From the NCBI GenBank assembly GCA_027533385.1, contig JAPZUE010000009.1, positions 110,486-174,485 of the forward strand: DNA of 64,000 nucleotides. Direction: 5' to 3'. The position numbers and the translations under genes were made by a program. This stretch comes from Rhizobium sp. (GTDB lineage Bacteria; Pseudomonadota; Alphaproteobacteria; Rhizobiales; Rhizobiaceae). Shown in pieces: positions 42,430 to 51,161 of this stretch; position 1 is the first letter of the stretch, and the number at the start of each line of letters is the position of its first letter. The notes beneath the pieces are model-generated. The model saw nothing but the letters and a program-made list of their open reading frames with translations. It made no database searches and was not told the DNA's origin.

Positions 42430-42936
42430 ATGAAGACGTTGTCGATCGACTTGCGCTTGGCAGGTCCCGGGGATGCCGCAGCGATCGCGGAAGCCCATCG
42501 CAATGCCTGGATGCACGCCTATTCGGGGATCATTCCCTATCGCGCTCTGTCCCGCATGATCGAGCGGCGCGGTGAAAGCTGGTGGCGCAAGGCAACGCGC
42601 GGCCCTGCCACGATCCTCGTTGCGGAAGTCGCCGGTGTCGTCGCTGGTTACGCATCGCTCGGCTATAACAGGGCTCGGGCTTTGCCGCATGAAGGCGAGA
42701 TCTACGAGCTTTATCTTCGACCGGAATATCAGGGCATCGGGCTCGGTTACCAGCTCTTTCACGAAGCGCGGCGTCTGTTGAAGTCGCTCGGCTGCAACGG
42801 GATGGTCGTCTGGTGCCTCGAAGACAGCGAGATCGCTGCCAATTTCTTCCGTACGAATGGCGGCGTCGACGCCGTCGAAGGCATGGAAGACTTCGACGAT
42901 GTGCATCTGAAGAAGCTTGGCTTCATCTGGAACTGA
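42430..42936 (+). CDS. GNAT-family N-acetyltransferase
   Basis: A 168-residue acetyltransferase. The acetyl-CoA-binding block EIYELYLRPEYQGIGLGYQLF matches the GNAT R/Q-x-x-G-x-G/A pattern, followed by helix and strand GMVVWCLEDSEIAANFF. The substrate is unknown (protein N-termini, amino acids or antibiotics are possible). A perfect CtrA box lies 73 bp upstream. The neighbour on the other strand is a periplasmic hypothetical protein. Confidence 0.9.
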   Translation: MKTLSIDLRLAGPGDAAAIAEAHRNAWMHAYSGIIPYRALSRMIERRGESWWRKATRGPATILVAEVAGVVAGYASLGYNRARALPHEGEIYELYLRPEYQGIGLGYQLFHEARRLLKSLGCNGMVVWCLEDSEIAANFFRTNGGVDAVEGMEDFDDVHLKKLGFIWN

Positions 42937-42947
42937 GGGAGTTTCCC

Positions 42948-43580
42948 TCAGTCCACGACATAGCCTTCCGGCCAGCTGAAAGTGCGCTCGCTGCTGAGCG
43001 GCCCTCGTTTGCCGTACCACTCGGGCGGCTGCATCCCGCAATCAAATATGCCGGCCACGTCATCGGCCACACGCCGCGCCAGCTGGTTTGCGTCGGCGGT
43101 CGCTTTTGCATCGACCATGCCGACGAAGCAGGAGCCCGGATAGGCTGATGTCCCGACACGCGAGATGACGAGAACCTGCCCCGTGCTTTCAGGGCTGGGT
43201 GATCCGCTGGGGCCGGGATTTTCGATGAACCAGCGCAGGATGGCTGCGAAAGGCCGGCCATTGCCGTCGAGTCGCCACTCGATTTTCGTGTTGACCCGGT
43301 TGAAGGCTGCGAAGCTTTCAAAGGCGCCGTCGATCAGTTCCTGGTCGATCTGGCCGAAAATCGCGCTCTGGCGCAGATCCCCTTCCTTGAAATAGACGGG
43401 ATAGTTCCTGTAACCCTTGCATTTGAGCGAAACGCCCATGGGGTCTTCGGCCAAGGTCTCACAGGCATCGAGGTTGAGGTCGGTATAGACACTTTCGGCA
43501 GCGTGAGCGGGGGCCGCGAGAAGTGCAACGTAACCCAGCATTTGCATGCCCATCCGCAGGCTTTTCATTTTCTTTGGCAT
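42948..43580 (-). CDS. Periplasmic hypothetical protein
   Basis: A 210-residue exported protein: basic N-terminus, hydrophobic core GMQMLGYVALLAAPAHAAES with a likely AHA cleavage site, then a mature domain with four or five cysteines (NLDACETLAEDPMGVSLKC, GSCFVG, FDCGMQPP) suggesting disulfides. No catalytic motif. ATG 43580 follows AAAGGGGA by nine bases. It faces away from ppa, 125 bp apart. I do not recognise the family, though it resembles IalB-region or other rhizobial secreted proteins. Confidence 0.82.
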   Translation of the reverse strand: MPKKMKSLRMGMQMLGYVALLAAPAHAAESVYTDLNLDACETLAEDPMGVSLKCKGYRNYPVYFKEGDLRQSAIFGQIDQELIDGAFESFAAFNRVNTKIEWRLDGNGRPFAAILRWFIENPGPSGSPSPESTGQVLVISRVGTSAYPGSCFVGMVDAKATADANQLARRVADDVAGIFDCGMQPPEWYGKRGPLSSERTFSWPEGYVVD

Positions 43581-43705
43581 CGCAGAAGGTCCCCTTTGTG
43601 ACTTGCCCGCCGGAGAGCGCCTCGCGTCCGCCGAAAGCCGTGTTGCATTGCGCCATAATTCGCATTAGGTAGCGCAGGAATTCAACACTCTACGGGGTCC
43701 AAATT

Positions 43706-44242
43706 ATGCGCATTGATGCAATTGCCATCGGCAAGAACCCGCCGGAAGACATCAACGTCATCGTCGAAGTTCCTGTCGGCGGCCAGCCGATCAAGTACGA
43801 AATGGACAAGGAGGCCGGCACGCTGATCGTCGACCGCTTCCTGTACACCCCGATGACCTATCCGGGCAATTACGGCTTCGTGCCGCATACGCTCTGCAAG
43901 GACGGCGATCCGCTCGACGTTCTCATCTGCAACACCCGTCCGCTGGTGCCGGGCTGCGTCATCAATGTCCGCCCGATCGGCGTGATGATGATGGAAGACG
44001 ACGGCGGCATGGACGAGAAGATCCTTGCGGTTCCGGTGCCGAAGCTGACGCGCCGCTACGACAAGATCGCCAACTACACGGACCTGCCGGAAATCACGCT
44101 GAAGCAGATCCAGCACTTCTTCGAGCACTACAAGGATCTGGAGCCCGGCAAGTGGGTGAAGATCGGCGACTGGCAGGATGTCGATGTCGCCAAGCAGATC
44201 ATTCTCGAGTCGATCGAGCGCGCCAAGTCTGAGAAGAAGTAA
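43706..44242 (+). CDS. ppa: Inorganic pyrophosphatase, family I
   Basis: A 178-residue magnesium-dependent enzyme that hydrolyses pyrophosphate and so drives biosynthetic reactions. Conserved blocks [40 protein letters not shown] with the three key aspartates, and [14 protein letters not shown] are all present. Standard bacterial length. Convergent with the DUF167 gene, 2 bp apart. Confidence 0.97.
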   Translation: MRIDAIAIGKNPPEDINVIVEVPVGGQPIKYEMDKEAGTLIVDRFLYTPMTYPGNYGFVPHTLCKDGDPLDVLICNTRPLVPGCVINVRPIGVMMMEDDGGMDEKILAVPVPKLTRRYDKIANYTDLPEITLKQIQHFFEHYKDLEPGKWVKIGDWQDVDVAKQIILESIERAKSEKK

Positions 44243-44244
44243 GT

Positions 44245-44559
44245 TCAGGCGGACGCGATCGCGTCTATCCTCGATTTCAAATCCTCCGGGTCGCCCTCGA
44301 TCCGGAGGATTTTTTGTCTGGCGGTTTCGCCTGAGACCACGGATATCGCCGACTTCGGGACCTTCAGCGTTTTCGAGAGCAGGGCGATCAGCGCCTTGTT
44401 GGCCTTGCCCTTTTCCGGCACTGCGGTCACGCGCGCTTTCAGATGCGCCAGGCCATCACCTGCAATCTCCACGCCCTCCAACGCATCACGCCCGCCGTTC
44501 GGTGTCAGCCGGACGGCGAGCAGGATGTGATCACTGCAGAGGCGATAGGGGAGGGTCAC
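44245..44559 (-). CDS. DUF167 (YggU-family) protein
   Basis: A 104-residue protein of the DUF167 fold. The conserved blocks [18 protein letters not shown] and [22 protein letters not shown] and the C-terminal [12 protein letters not shown] are clear. Function unknown; the family has been found near YggT in many bacteria, as here. It overlaps the YggT gene by 4 bp (ATGA), so the two form one operon. Confidence 0.93.
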   Translation of the reverse strand: MTLPYRLCSDHILLAVRLTPNGGRDALEGVEIAGDGLAHLKARVTAVPEKGKANKALIALLSKTLKVPKSAISVVSGETARQKILRIEGDPEDLKSRIDAIASA

Positions 44560-44846
44560 GCCACCAGCGGGTAGATGCTGTTCCAGAGGAAGGAGCGCAG
44601 GAAGAAGATGATCAGCAGCAGGATAATCGGCGAGATGTCGATGCCGCCGAGATCCGGCATGAAGCGGCGGATCGGGCGCAGGGCCGGTTCTGTCACATTG
44701 TGGAAGAACTGGCCGAGGGTGGCGACGAAGCGGTTGCTGGAATTGATCACATTGAAAGCGTAGAGCCAGGAGAAGATGGCACTCCCGATCAGAATCCAGG
44801 TGAAGATGCTCAAGGCAAGGTCAATCGTCTGAAACAGGGCGTACAT
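44556..44846 (-). CDS. YggT-family membrane protein
   Basis: A 96-residue protein with two or three membrane segments ([20 protein letters not shown] and [18 protein letters not shown]) and the YggT signature [20 protein letters not shown]. Homologues are implicated in osmotic tolerance and, in Gram-positives and plastids, in membrane organisation. It is followed by DUF167 with overlapping stop and start. Confidence 0.93.
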   Translation of the reverse strand: MYALFQTIDLALSIFTWILIGSAIFSWLYAFNVINSSNRFVATLGQFFHNVTEPALRPIRRFMPDLGGIDISPIILLLIIFFLRSFLWNSIYPLVA

Positions 44847-44970
44847 TCAGGTCTCCATTTCTCGGTTGACAGAGATGTAGACATTGGCGACTTAACGGAC
44901 AAGTGGATGGGGCCCACGCAATCCGAATCATGTTTAACGGCGGGCCTGCCCGCAGCTTAAGGTATTTTCG

Positions 44971-46218
44971 ATGCACCCGTCCTCGGCCGACGATCGTTTC
45001 GCGGCGTTTCGGCATTCCTCCTATACCCGCTTCTTCTTCGCTCGCTTTCTCGGCGCCTTCGCCACGCAGATCCTCAGTGTTTCCGTCGGCTGGCAGATGT
45101 ACGACAAGACGGGCAATGTCTTCTATCTCGGCCTGATCGGTCTCGTGCAGTTTCTGCCGTCGCTGCTTCTGATCCTCGTGACCGGATCGGTTGCCGACCG
45201 GTATAACCGCCGGGCCATCGTCGCAATCTGCATGATCCTGAGCGCCATCTGCGCTGCTGCCTTGCTCTTCCTGACCGTCACCGATTCCTTCGAGCCGACC
45301 ATCGTGTTCGCGATCCTCGTGGTCTTCGGGATCGAACGTGCCTTTGCCGCACCTGCGGTCCAGTCTCTCGCGCCCAATCTCGTGCCGCAGAAGGATCTCT
45401 CGAATGCGGTCGCCTGGAATTCGTCCTCCTGGCAGACGGCCTCGATCGTCGGCCCTGTCGCAGGCGGCCTGCTTTACGGTGCCAGCCCGGTTGTCGCCTA
45501 TTCGGTGTCCTTCGGCTTCTTTGCGGCGGCGGCGATCCTCGTCCTCCTGGTGAAGCGCCCACCGCAGCCAAGGTCCCAGAAAGCCGTCACCCTCGATACG
45601 CTGTTTGCCGGTTTCCGCTTCATCTTCGGGGAAAAGGTGGTGCTGGGTGCGATCTCGCTCGACCTCTTCGCGGTCCTGCTCGGCGGCGCCGTGGCGCTGA
45701 TGCCGGTCTTTGCGCGTGATATTCTCGATCTCGGTCCCTGGGGCCTCGGCCTGCTGCGCGCAGCGCCCGGGATCGGCGCGATCATCGTTGCGATCGCGCT
45801 CGCAAGCTTCCCGATCCGCTACAATGCCGGGATCTTCATGTTCATCGGTGTTGCTCTGTTCGGGGCCGGTACCATCGTCTTCGGCTTGTCCGAATATGCG
45901 TGGCTTTCGATCCTCGCGCTGATGCTGATGGGCGCTGCGGACATGGCATCGGTTTATGTGCGCGAGACCCTGATCGCACTCTGGACCCCGGATGATGTGC
46001 GTGGTCGCGTCAACGCCGTCAATATGGTCTTCGTCGGCGCCTCCAACGAACTCGGCGAGTTCCGTGCCGGCACGCTGGCGCATTTCATCGGGCCTGTTCC
46101 GGCGGTTGTGCTCGGTGGTTTTGGAACGCTTGCCGTTGCCGCGGTCTGGGCGCTCGGCTTCCCGCAGCTGCGCAAGATCGACAGTCTGGAAGCGCCGGAG
46201 CGTCAGGAGGCGCGCTGA
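44971..46218 (+). CDS. MFS transporter (EntS / DUF894-like)
   Basis: A 415-residue twelve-helix transporter; the N-terminal FRHSSYTRFFFARFLGAFAT and VGWQMYDKTGNVFYLGLIGL blocks match the EntS-like branch. GSVADRYNRRAIV is the MFS loop 2-3 motif. Relatives export enterobactin in enterics, but no siderophore genes are nearby, so substrate unknown. The 3' end overlaps the convergent glutamine amidotransferase gene by 16 bp. Confidence 0.92.
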   Translation: MHPSSADDRFAAFRHSSYTRFFFARFLGAFATQILSVSVGWQMYDKTGNVFYLGLIGLVQFLPSLLLILVTGSVADRYNRRAIVAICMILSAICAAALLFLTVTDSFEPTIVFAILVVFGIERAFAAPAVQSLAPNLVPQKDLSNAVAWNSSSWQTASIVGPVAGGLLYGASPVVAYSVSFGFFAAAAILVLLVKRPPQPRSQKAVTLDTLFAGFRFIFGEKVVLGAISLDLFAVLLGGAVALMPVFARDILDLGPWGLGLLRAAPGIGAIIVAIALASFPIRYNAGIFMFIGVALFGAGTIVFGLSEYAWLSILALMLMGAADMASVYVRETLIALWTPDDVRGRVNAVNMVFVGASNELGEFRAGTLAHFIGPVPAVVLGGFGTLAVAAVWALGFPQLRKIDSLEAPERQEAR

Positions 46219-46937
46219 TCTCGCTCGAAGATCAGGTCGAGGAAATCCGACAGCCAGGCCTTGAGCGGCGCGTCGAAGATCATCCGGCCCTCCAGATGCT
46301 CGCGGCCCTGCTGAGCGTTCGGCAGGACGAAGCGATGGGCGCCGTGAACCACCCAGCGGTGCATCATGGCGCGGGTCAGCTCGGCGTGGAACTGCACGCC
46401 CCAGGCGTTTTCGCCATAGCGGAAGGCCTGGTTGGGATAGACATCACCGGTTGCCAGCAGCTTTGCGCCACGCGGCAGGCTGAAGCCTTCGCGGTGGAAG
46501 TGGTAGACCATCTTTGGCCAGTGCATCAGAAGCCGCCCATGCTCCGTCGGGTGGATCGGATACCAGCCGATTTCGGTGCGTTCTTCCCTGTCTGCCTCGA
46601 CCTTGCCGCCGAGATGGCGGACGAGCATTTGCGCGCCGAGGCAGATGCCGAGGAAAGGCTTGTCCTCCTTGAGCGGCACATCGAGCCAGTTGATTTCGGT
46701 CTTGATATAGTCGTCCGGGTCGTTGGCACTCATCGGGCCGCCAAAGACGACGGCGCCGGCATGGTCCTTCAGCGTTTTCGGCAGTTCCTGACCGAGCAGG
46801 GGACGCCGGATGTCGAGGGCGTAGCCCTTCTCTTCCAGCATCTGGCCGACGCGACCGGGGCTCGACCGTTCCTGATGCAGGACGATCAGAACAGGCTGCT
46901 TGCGATCGCGCGGGCGCGACCGGTCCTCACGTGGCAT
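46203..46937 (-). CDS. Class-I glutamine amidotransferase-like protein
   Basis: A 244-residue protein with the GATase-1 fold: VLIVLHQERSSPGRVGQML at the start, VFGGPMSANDPD, the nucleophile Cys in FLGICLGAQMLV (about residue 100), and the catalytic His in WGVQFHAEL. Homologues often annotated GMP-synthase-like (type 1 GATase). No partner synthetase is adjacent. ATG 46937 overlaps the TerB stop by 11 bp. Confidence 0.9.
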   Translation of the reverse strand: MPREDRSRPRDRKQPVLIVLHQERSSPGRVGQMLEEKGYALDIRRPLLGQELPKTLKDHAGAVVFGGPMSANDPDDYIKTEINWLDVPLKEDKPFLGICLGAQMLVRHLGGKVEADREERTEIGWYPIHPTEHGRLLMHWPKMVYHFHREGFSLPRGAKLLATGDVYPNQAFRYGENAWGVQFHAELTRAMMHRWVVHGAHRFVLPNAQQGREHLEGRMIFDAPLKAWLSDFLDLIFERDQRAS

Positions 46938-47406
46938 CGTCGATCGCTCCAAGACCCGCCCGTTCGGCTGCTTCCTGTCGCTGGACGATGCGTTCCCGTC
47001 CGGAGACGCCGAGCAGATCGGCAACCCGCCAGATCGCATGATCCTCCATTTCGCTGCGGGTGCCATCGGCATAGACGATGTCCCAGAGGATGCCGACGAG
47101 GTGCTGGCGCTCGTCTTCGTTCAGCTGGCGTTTCAGCTCGGTGGTAAAGCGATAGTAGTCGACCGCCTCGCTTTCGGCGTCCTGACCGGCTTCGATCAAG
47201 GCATCGAGCGCGCCATCATCAAGCCCGTATTCTTCCTTCAGGATTTCCCGCAGTTTCATCCGTTCCGCATCGCGCACGACACCGTCTGCCTCCATGACCT
47301 GGAGACAGAGGGCAGCCACGGCAATCCGGGGATCATCGGGTGCAAAGACCGCCTTGGGGCGATCCTGCATCACGGATTGGAAGAAGGCTTGCAGGCGATC
47401 GAGCAT
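46927..47406 (-). CDS. TerB-family tellurite-resistance-like protein
   Basis: A 159-residue helical protein with the TerB motif pattern (AVAALCLQVMEADGVVRDAE, then ERMKLREILKEEYGLD, and DEDERQHLVGILWDIVYADG). Acidic residues in the two D/E-x-x-V-x-x-x-E blocks suggest a metal site. No tellurite operon is near; its partner here is the GATase it overlaps by 11 bp. Located between the GATase and hemY. Confidence 0.9.
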   Translation of the reverse strand: MLDRLQAFFQSVMQDRPKAVFAPDDPRIAVAALCLQVMEADGVVRDAERMKLREILKEEYGLDDGALDALIEAGQDAESEAVDYYRFTTELKRQLNEDERQHLVGILWDIVYADGTRSEMEDHAIWRVADLLGVSGRERIVQRQEAAERAGLGAIDDAT

Positions 47407-47416
47407 CAGGGCTCCG

Positions 47417-49063
47417 TCAGAAGAGTTTCAGGCGTGTCTTGGGTTCGGGTGCTGTGAGCGTCGGATCCTTGACACCGGGGTCATCCGGAGGGCGTCCGAA
47501 GAAGGGTTCCACGACAACCGCCTCCTTTGTCGGTAGGCCCTCTTTGGATGTCTCGGATGAGGGTGTTTCCGCCTTTGCAGTGTTGGCCGGATTGTTGGTA
47601 GGCGCGTCTGCGTCGATCACCAGCCCTTGGGCTTCCACCGGCTTCGGGGATGGCTTTTCGACCGCAGACTTCGGCTGTGCCGGCGCATCGGCTTTCAAGA
47701 CCGGCGGCAGGGAAGCGAGTGCCTTTTCGCCGTCTGACACGCTGCCTTCCTCAATCGGTCCGGCGAGCTGGTCGAAGGGCGTCTTCCATTCGAAAGCATC
47801 GAGACGCCCGGTGACCGGCGAGATCGGCATCCAGCGCTCCGAGACATGGCCGTCGGCCACCCAGGCGGGATCGCGTGGGGCTTTCAGGGCCTGGCCCATC
47901 CAGTGGCGGATGCGGCCCTGATCGCCGGTTTCTGCTTCCTCGATATCGGCAAGCAGCAGATAGACGCGCTCGCGCGAGGCGATGCGGGCTGCCGCTTCGG
48001 CCTTGGTGCGGGCCTTCTTGAAGTCCTGCGCATCGAGTGCGGCTTCCGCGACGGCCAGCAGGGAGTCGTAGTTGTTCGGCTTGAGCGCTTCCAGCTTTTC
48101 GGCCTTCTTCAGGCGGTCCACCGCGCTGTCGCCGCTTCGGGCGCGCACATAGGCGCGGGCGAGTTCCGGATGCGGTTCGATTTTCCAGACTTGTTCGAGC
48201 GTGCTCGATGCCTTGCGCAGATTGTCTTCGCACATGTAGGCCTTGGCGGCGACGATCGCGGCCGGGACCAGATCCTTGGCCAGCTTCAGCGCCTTCAGGG
48301 CGCTGTCGCGAGCACCGGCCGGGTCGGCTTCCAGCTGGTCTTCGGCCTTGGCCGTCAGCAGCACCGCCTTCAAGCGCTCTGCCTCGTGGCGCTCCAGCAC
48401 ATGGGCGATCTTCTGCTGATCTAGAAGGCGGATCGCATCGTCCCAGTGTCCTGCGCGGCAGCGATATTCGAGCGTCGCCTTGGCGGCCCAGGGCAGGTAC
48501 GGGGCCGCTTCAGCGGCCTGCTCGGCATATTGCCGGGCGGCCTCATGGGCACCCAGACGGTTTGCCTCGACATAGAGACCGCGCAGGCCGAGTTCGCGGG
48601 TTTCGGGGTCCTCCGACATTTCCTGGAAAAGCCGGCGTGCCTCGTCGTGACGGCCTTCGATGAGGGCTGCCTGGGCGTCGAGGACGCGGATCAGCGGCTC
48701 CTGGTCGGCGCGGATGAGACTGCGAGCCCGGGCGCTCATGCGCCTTGCGAGAAGGGCGTTGCCGGCGCCGGCGGCTATCAGACCGGTCGAAAGTGCCTGA
48801 TAGCCACGGTCACGCTTGCGGGCGCGGAAGAAGCGGCGGACCGAATGGGGAGATGTCCAGAGCGTGCGCAACATCCACCACAACAGCATGATCACGGCGA
48901 CGAGTGCGACGAGGGCGGTCACGGCGACCATCAGGCCCGTCTGGTAAAGATGGCCTTCCCAGTCCAGTGTGATGTTCCCCGGGCGTTCGGCGATCCAGGA
49001 AAAGCCGAAAGCCAGCGCCAGGATGAGACCGAAGAAGAAGAGGATCTTGAGGATCGTGGTCAT
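47417..49063 (-). CDS. hemY: HemY-family TPR membrane protein (heme operon)
   Basis: A 548-residue protein with two membrane helices at the start (ILFFFGLILALAFGFSWIAE and TGLMVAVTALVALVAVIMLL), the HemY_N domain, then TPR-like helices (LIEGRHDEARRLFQEM and so on) and a proline/alanine-rich tail. This HemY is not protoporphyrinogen oxidase; its role in heme synthesis is unclear. It ends the hemC-hemD-mic60-hemY group, three bases after the mic60 stop. Confidence 0.93.
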   Translation of the reverse strand: MTTILKILFFFGLILALAFGFSWIAERPGNITLDWEGHLYQTGLMVAVTALVALVAVIMLLWWMLRTLWTSPHSVRRFFRARKRDRGYQALSTGLIAAGAGNALLARRMSARARSLIRADQEPLIRVLDAQAALIEGRHDEARRLFQEMSEDPETRELGLRGLYVEANRLGAHEAARQYAEQAAEAAPYLPWAAKATLEYRCRAGHWDDAIRLLDQQKIAHVLERHEAERLKAVLLTAKAEDQLEADPAGARDSALKALKLAKDLVPAAIVAAKAYMCEDNLRKASSTLEQVWKIEPHPELARAYVRARSGDSAVDRLKKAEKLEALKPNNYDSLLAVAEAALDAQDFKKARTKAEAAARIASRERVYLLLADIEEAETGDQGRIRHWMGQALKAPRDPAWVADGHVSERWMPISPVTGRLDAFEWKTPFDQLAGPIEEGSVSDGEKALASLPPVLKADAPAQPKSAVEKPSPKPVEAQGLVIDADAPTNNPANTAKAETPSSETSKEGLPTKEAVVVEPFFGRPPDDPGVKDPTLTAPEPKTRLKLF

Positions 49064-49066
49064 GCA

Positions 49067-50347
49067 TCAGCCTCCGTTGCCAGCGACAGTCTGAGACAGG
49101 GCAGCGGATACACTGTCTTCCGCCTCAATTCTGCTCTTCAGTCTGGTCGCGAAATCGGAGGATGCCTGCTTGCCCATCTCGGGCAGAGTTTCCCATTCGA
49201 GTGACGCACCCTTCAGGTCGCCATTTTGCAATTTGTTTTCGATCCGGGCGACGATGGCTTCCGGTGTCTCACCTTCGACATTGCCGACAGGCCGTACCTT
49301 CACCAGCGAGCGGGCGCTTGCCAGCAGGCGATCGGTCCAGCCTTCGCCTGTGGCAGGTTGATTGATGGCCGCCAGAATATCCTCTGCAATCTGGTTGAAG
49401 CCGCGCGCGAGATCGGAGCGGGAGGGCACACCGGCATTTGCGAGCGGGGTCAGCGTTGCGATGGCCGGGTCTTCGGGCGAAACGCTTTTCAGGGCATCGA
49501 GTTCGGACAGGAAAGGGCCACCGCGATCAATTGCCGTCTTCAGGCCGGCCAGCGCAATCGCGCGCGCCAATTCTACATCGCTGCGAGGTTCTTCCAGCTT
49601 GCGTTCGGCTTCCGTCAGACGTGTCGCGCTCTGGTCGAGGGCCTGCTTGTTGCTGGCGATTTCGGCGCGCAGCGATTCGATTGCCTGTTCGGCGGCGACA
49701 AGCTGTGTTTTCAGAGCTTCGACGGCTGCAGCGTCGGCAGCAGGAGTCGCGCCAGCATTCGCCACACTGGTTTCCAGCGCCGCAATGCGCTCGGCAAGAG
49801 CAGGATCGGTGGCGGGGGTTGCGGGCTGTGCCGCGAGCCGGGCGACCTCGGCCTTGAGGGCGTCGAGTTCTGCCGTGTCGATTGCAGGGGCCGCGACCGT
49901 CTGTTCCGGTCCAAGGCCCGGTACGATCCCGGCATATTGCATGCTGCCGGCAAGCGCGAGGGCCACGAGCCCGCCGAAAATGCCGGAGGCGACCAGTGTC
50001 GAGGTCGCGGGCGATTGGCGCACCGGCTCTCGTGCTGGCGGTGTCTCTGATTTCGGCGTGGTATCGACGCTTGCGTCTTTCTCGTCGGTCGGCGTGCTTG
50101 CGGCAGAGGTCTCGGATGCCGGTGTCCAGGGATCAACTGGCGTGTCGGTCGAGGTGGTGTCGGCGCCTGGGGCTTCTGCGGTCACACCGTCAGAGGCAGA
50201 CGACGGGGCGGTGGCATCGACATCGGCTTGCGCGCCGGTCTCGGGATTCGCGCCATCCTTCGGGGCCGCGGTTTCCTCGGCGGTCAGGTCGATCGTCACC
50301 GGCTCATCGGGGGCTTTCGATCGACGGGGTGGCTTTCCGGAAACCAT
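49067..50347 (-). CDS. Mic60/mitofilin-like protein (COG4223)
   Basis: A 426-residue protein with a low-complexity acidic N-terminus, one membrane helix at about 117-140 (SGIFGGLVALALAGSMQYAG), a long coiled coil (about 155-265; EQAIESLRAEIASNKQALDQ), and a C-terminal domain with LEWETLPEMGKQASSDF resembling the mitofilin signature. In alphaproteobacteria the Mic60 homologue lies in the heme operon between hemD and hemY and helps shape intracytoplasmic membranes. The order here matches exactly. The assignment rests on layout and domain order. Confidence 0.85.
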   Translation of the reverse strand: MVSGKPPRRSKAPDEPVTIDLTAEETAAPKDGANPETGAQADVDATAPSSASDGVTAEAPGADTTSTDTPVDPWTPASETSAASTPTDEKDASVDTTPKSETPPAREPVRQSPATSTLVASGIFGGLVALALAGSMQYAGIVPGLGPEQTVAAPAIDTAELDALKAEVARLAAQPATPATDPALAERIAALETSVANAGATPAADAAAVEALKTQLVAAEQAIESLRAEIASNKQALDQSATRLTEAERKLEEPRSDVELARAIALAGLKTAIDRGGPFLSELDALKSVSPEDPAIATLTPLANAGVPSRSDLARGFNQIAEDILAAINQPATGEGWTDRLLASARSLVKVRPVGNVEGETPEAIVARIENKLQNGDLKGASLEWETLPEMGKQASSDFATRLKSRIEAEDSVSAALSQTVAGNGG

Positions 50348-50437
50348 GGCAACCTCTTCATTTCGCGCGTGTGGCTAAACCTAGTCAGTCCTCGTGGCGA
50401 AGGAAAGGCCTGAGGTTCCATTTCACGCGGCACTGCA

Positions 50438-51157
50438 TCAAAGCAGAAGAAGGAGCAGATCCTCGCGAGGTTCCATCGGCCAGTGGGCTCGCGGTTGAAT
50501 TTCTGCGGGGAGCGTCCTGGCGATCTTTTCGCTGAGGCACAGGAACCGCACCTCGGACCAATCGAGGGATGCCTGGGTACCTTCGAAGATCTCGCCTATC
50601 CGCAGCGCCGTCTCCGAGGAATAGGCCAGAATGGCATCCGGCATCGGTGTCAGCGCTCGCGTCAGTTCGGCATCGTCATGAGCAGCCGGGATCATCTGGT
50701 AGCACTCCCGAACATCCACGATGCGACCAGCGTCGGCCAGGACCGTTTCGAACTCCGGCGAGCGCGGTGTGCCGGTCAGGTAAAGGATCGGCGCACCCGG
50801 ATTTTGGTTGGTTTTCGCAATGAGCAGCCGTGCGAGGGAACGGCCATCGCCATCGGCAACCGAAACATCCTGGAAACCTGCCTCTCTTGCGGCGCGGGCC
50901 GTGGCGCGGCCGACGGCAAAGAGGGGAAGGGCGAGGAAGGTGTGTCGTGCTTCGTTTGGCAGGCTCTCCAGCACGCGCATGGCTTCGGCGCTGGTCACGG
51001 CTATGGCGGCTATGCCGTGTGAGGGAGACGAAGCGAGGACTTCCGGCTGCTGGACAGCCTGCATCAGCGGCAGCAGGACCGGCTCATGGCCACGACTCCC
51101 AAGTTCGGCGGCGGTTCTGGCCGACGCCGGTTCGGGGCGCGTCACCAGAACGCGCAT
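50438..51157 (-). CDS. hemD: Uroporphyrinogen-III synthase
   Basis: A 239-residue enzyme that closes hydroxymethylbilane into uroporphyrinogen III with inversion of ring D. The sequence starts MRVLVTRPEPASARTAAEL, and later has AVTSAEAMRVLES, LYLTGTPRSPEFE, and AILAYSSETALRI, the usual weakly conserved pattern of HemD. ATG 51157 is four bases after the hemC stop, so the longer frame is inside hemC. Confidence 0.9.
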   Translation of the reverse strand: MRVLVTRPEPASARTAAELGSRGHEPVLLPLMQAVQQPEVLASSPSHGIAAIAVTSAEAMRVLESLPNEARHTFLALPLFAVGRATARAAREAGFQDVSVADGDGRSLARLLIAKTNQNPGAPILYLTGTPRSPEFETVLADAGRIVDVRECYQMIPAAHDDAELTRALTPMPDAILAYSSETALRIGEIFEGTQASLDWSEVRFLCLSEKIARTLPAEIQPRAHWPMEPREDLLLLLL

Positions 51158-51161
51158 GGCC

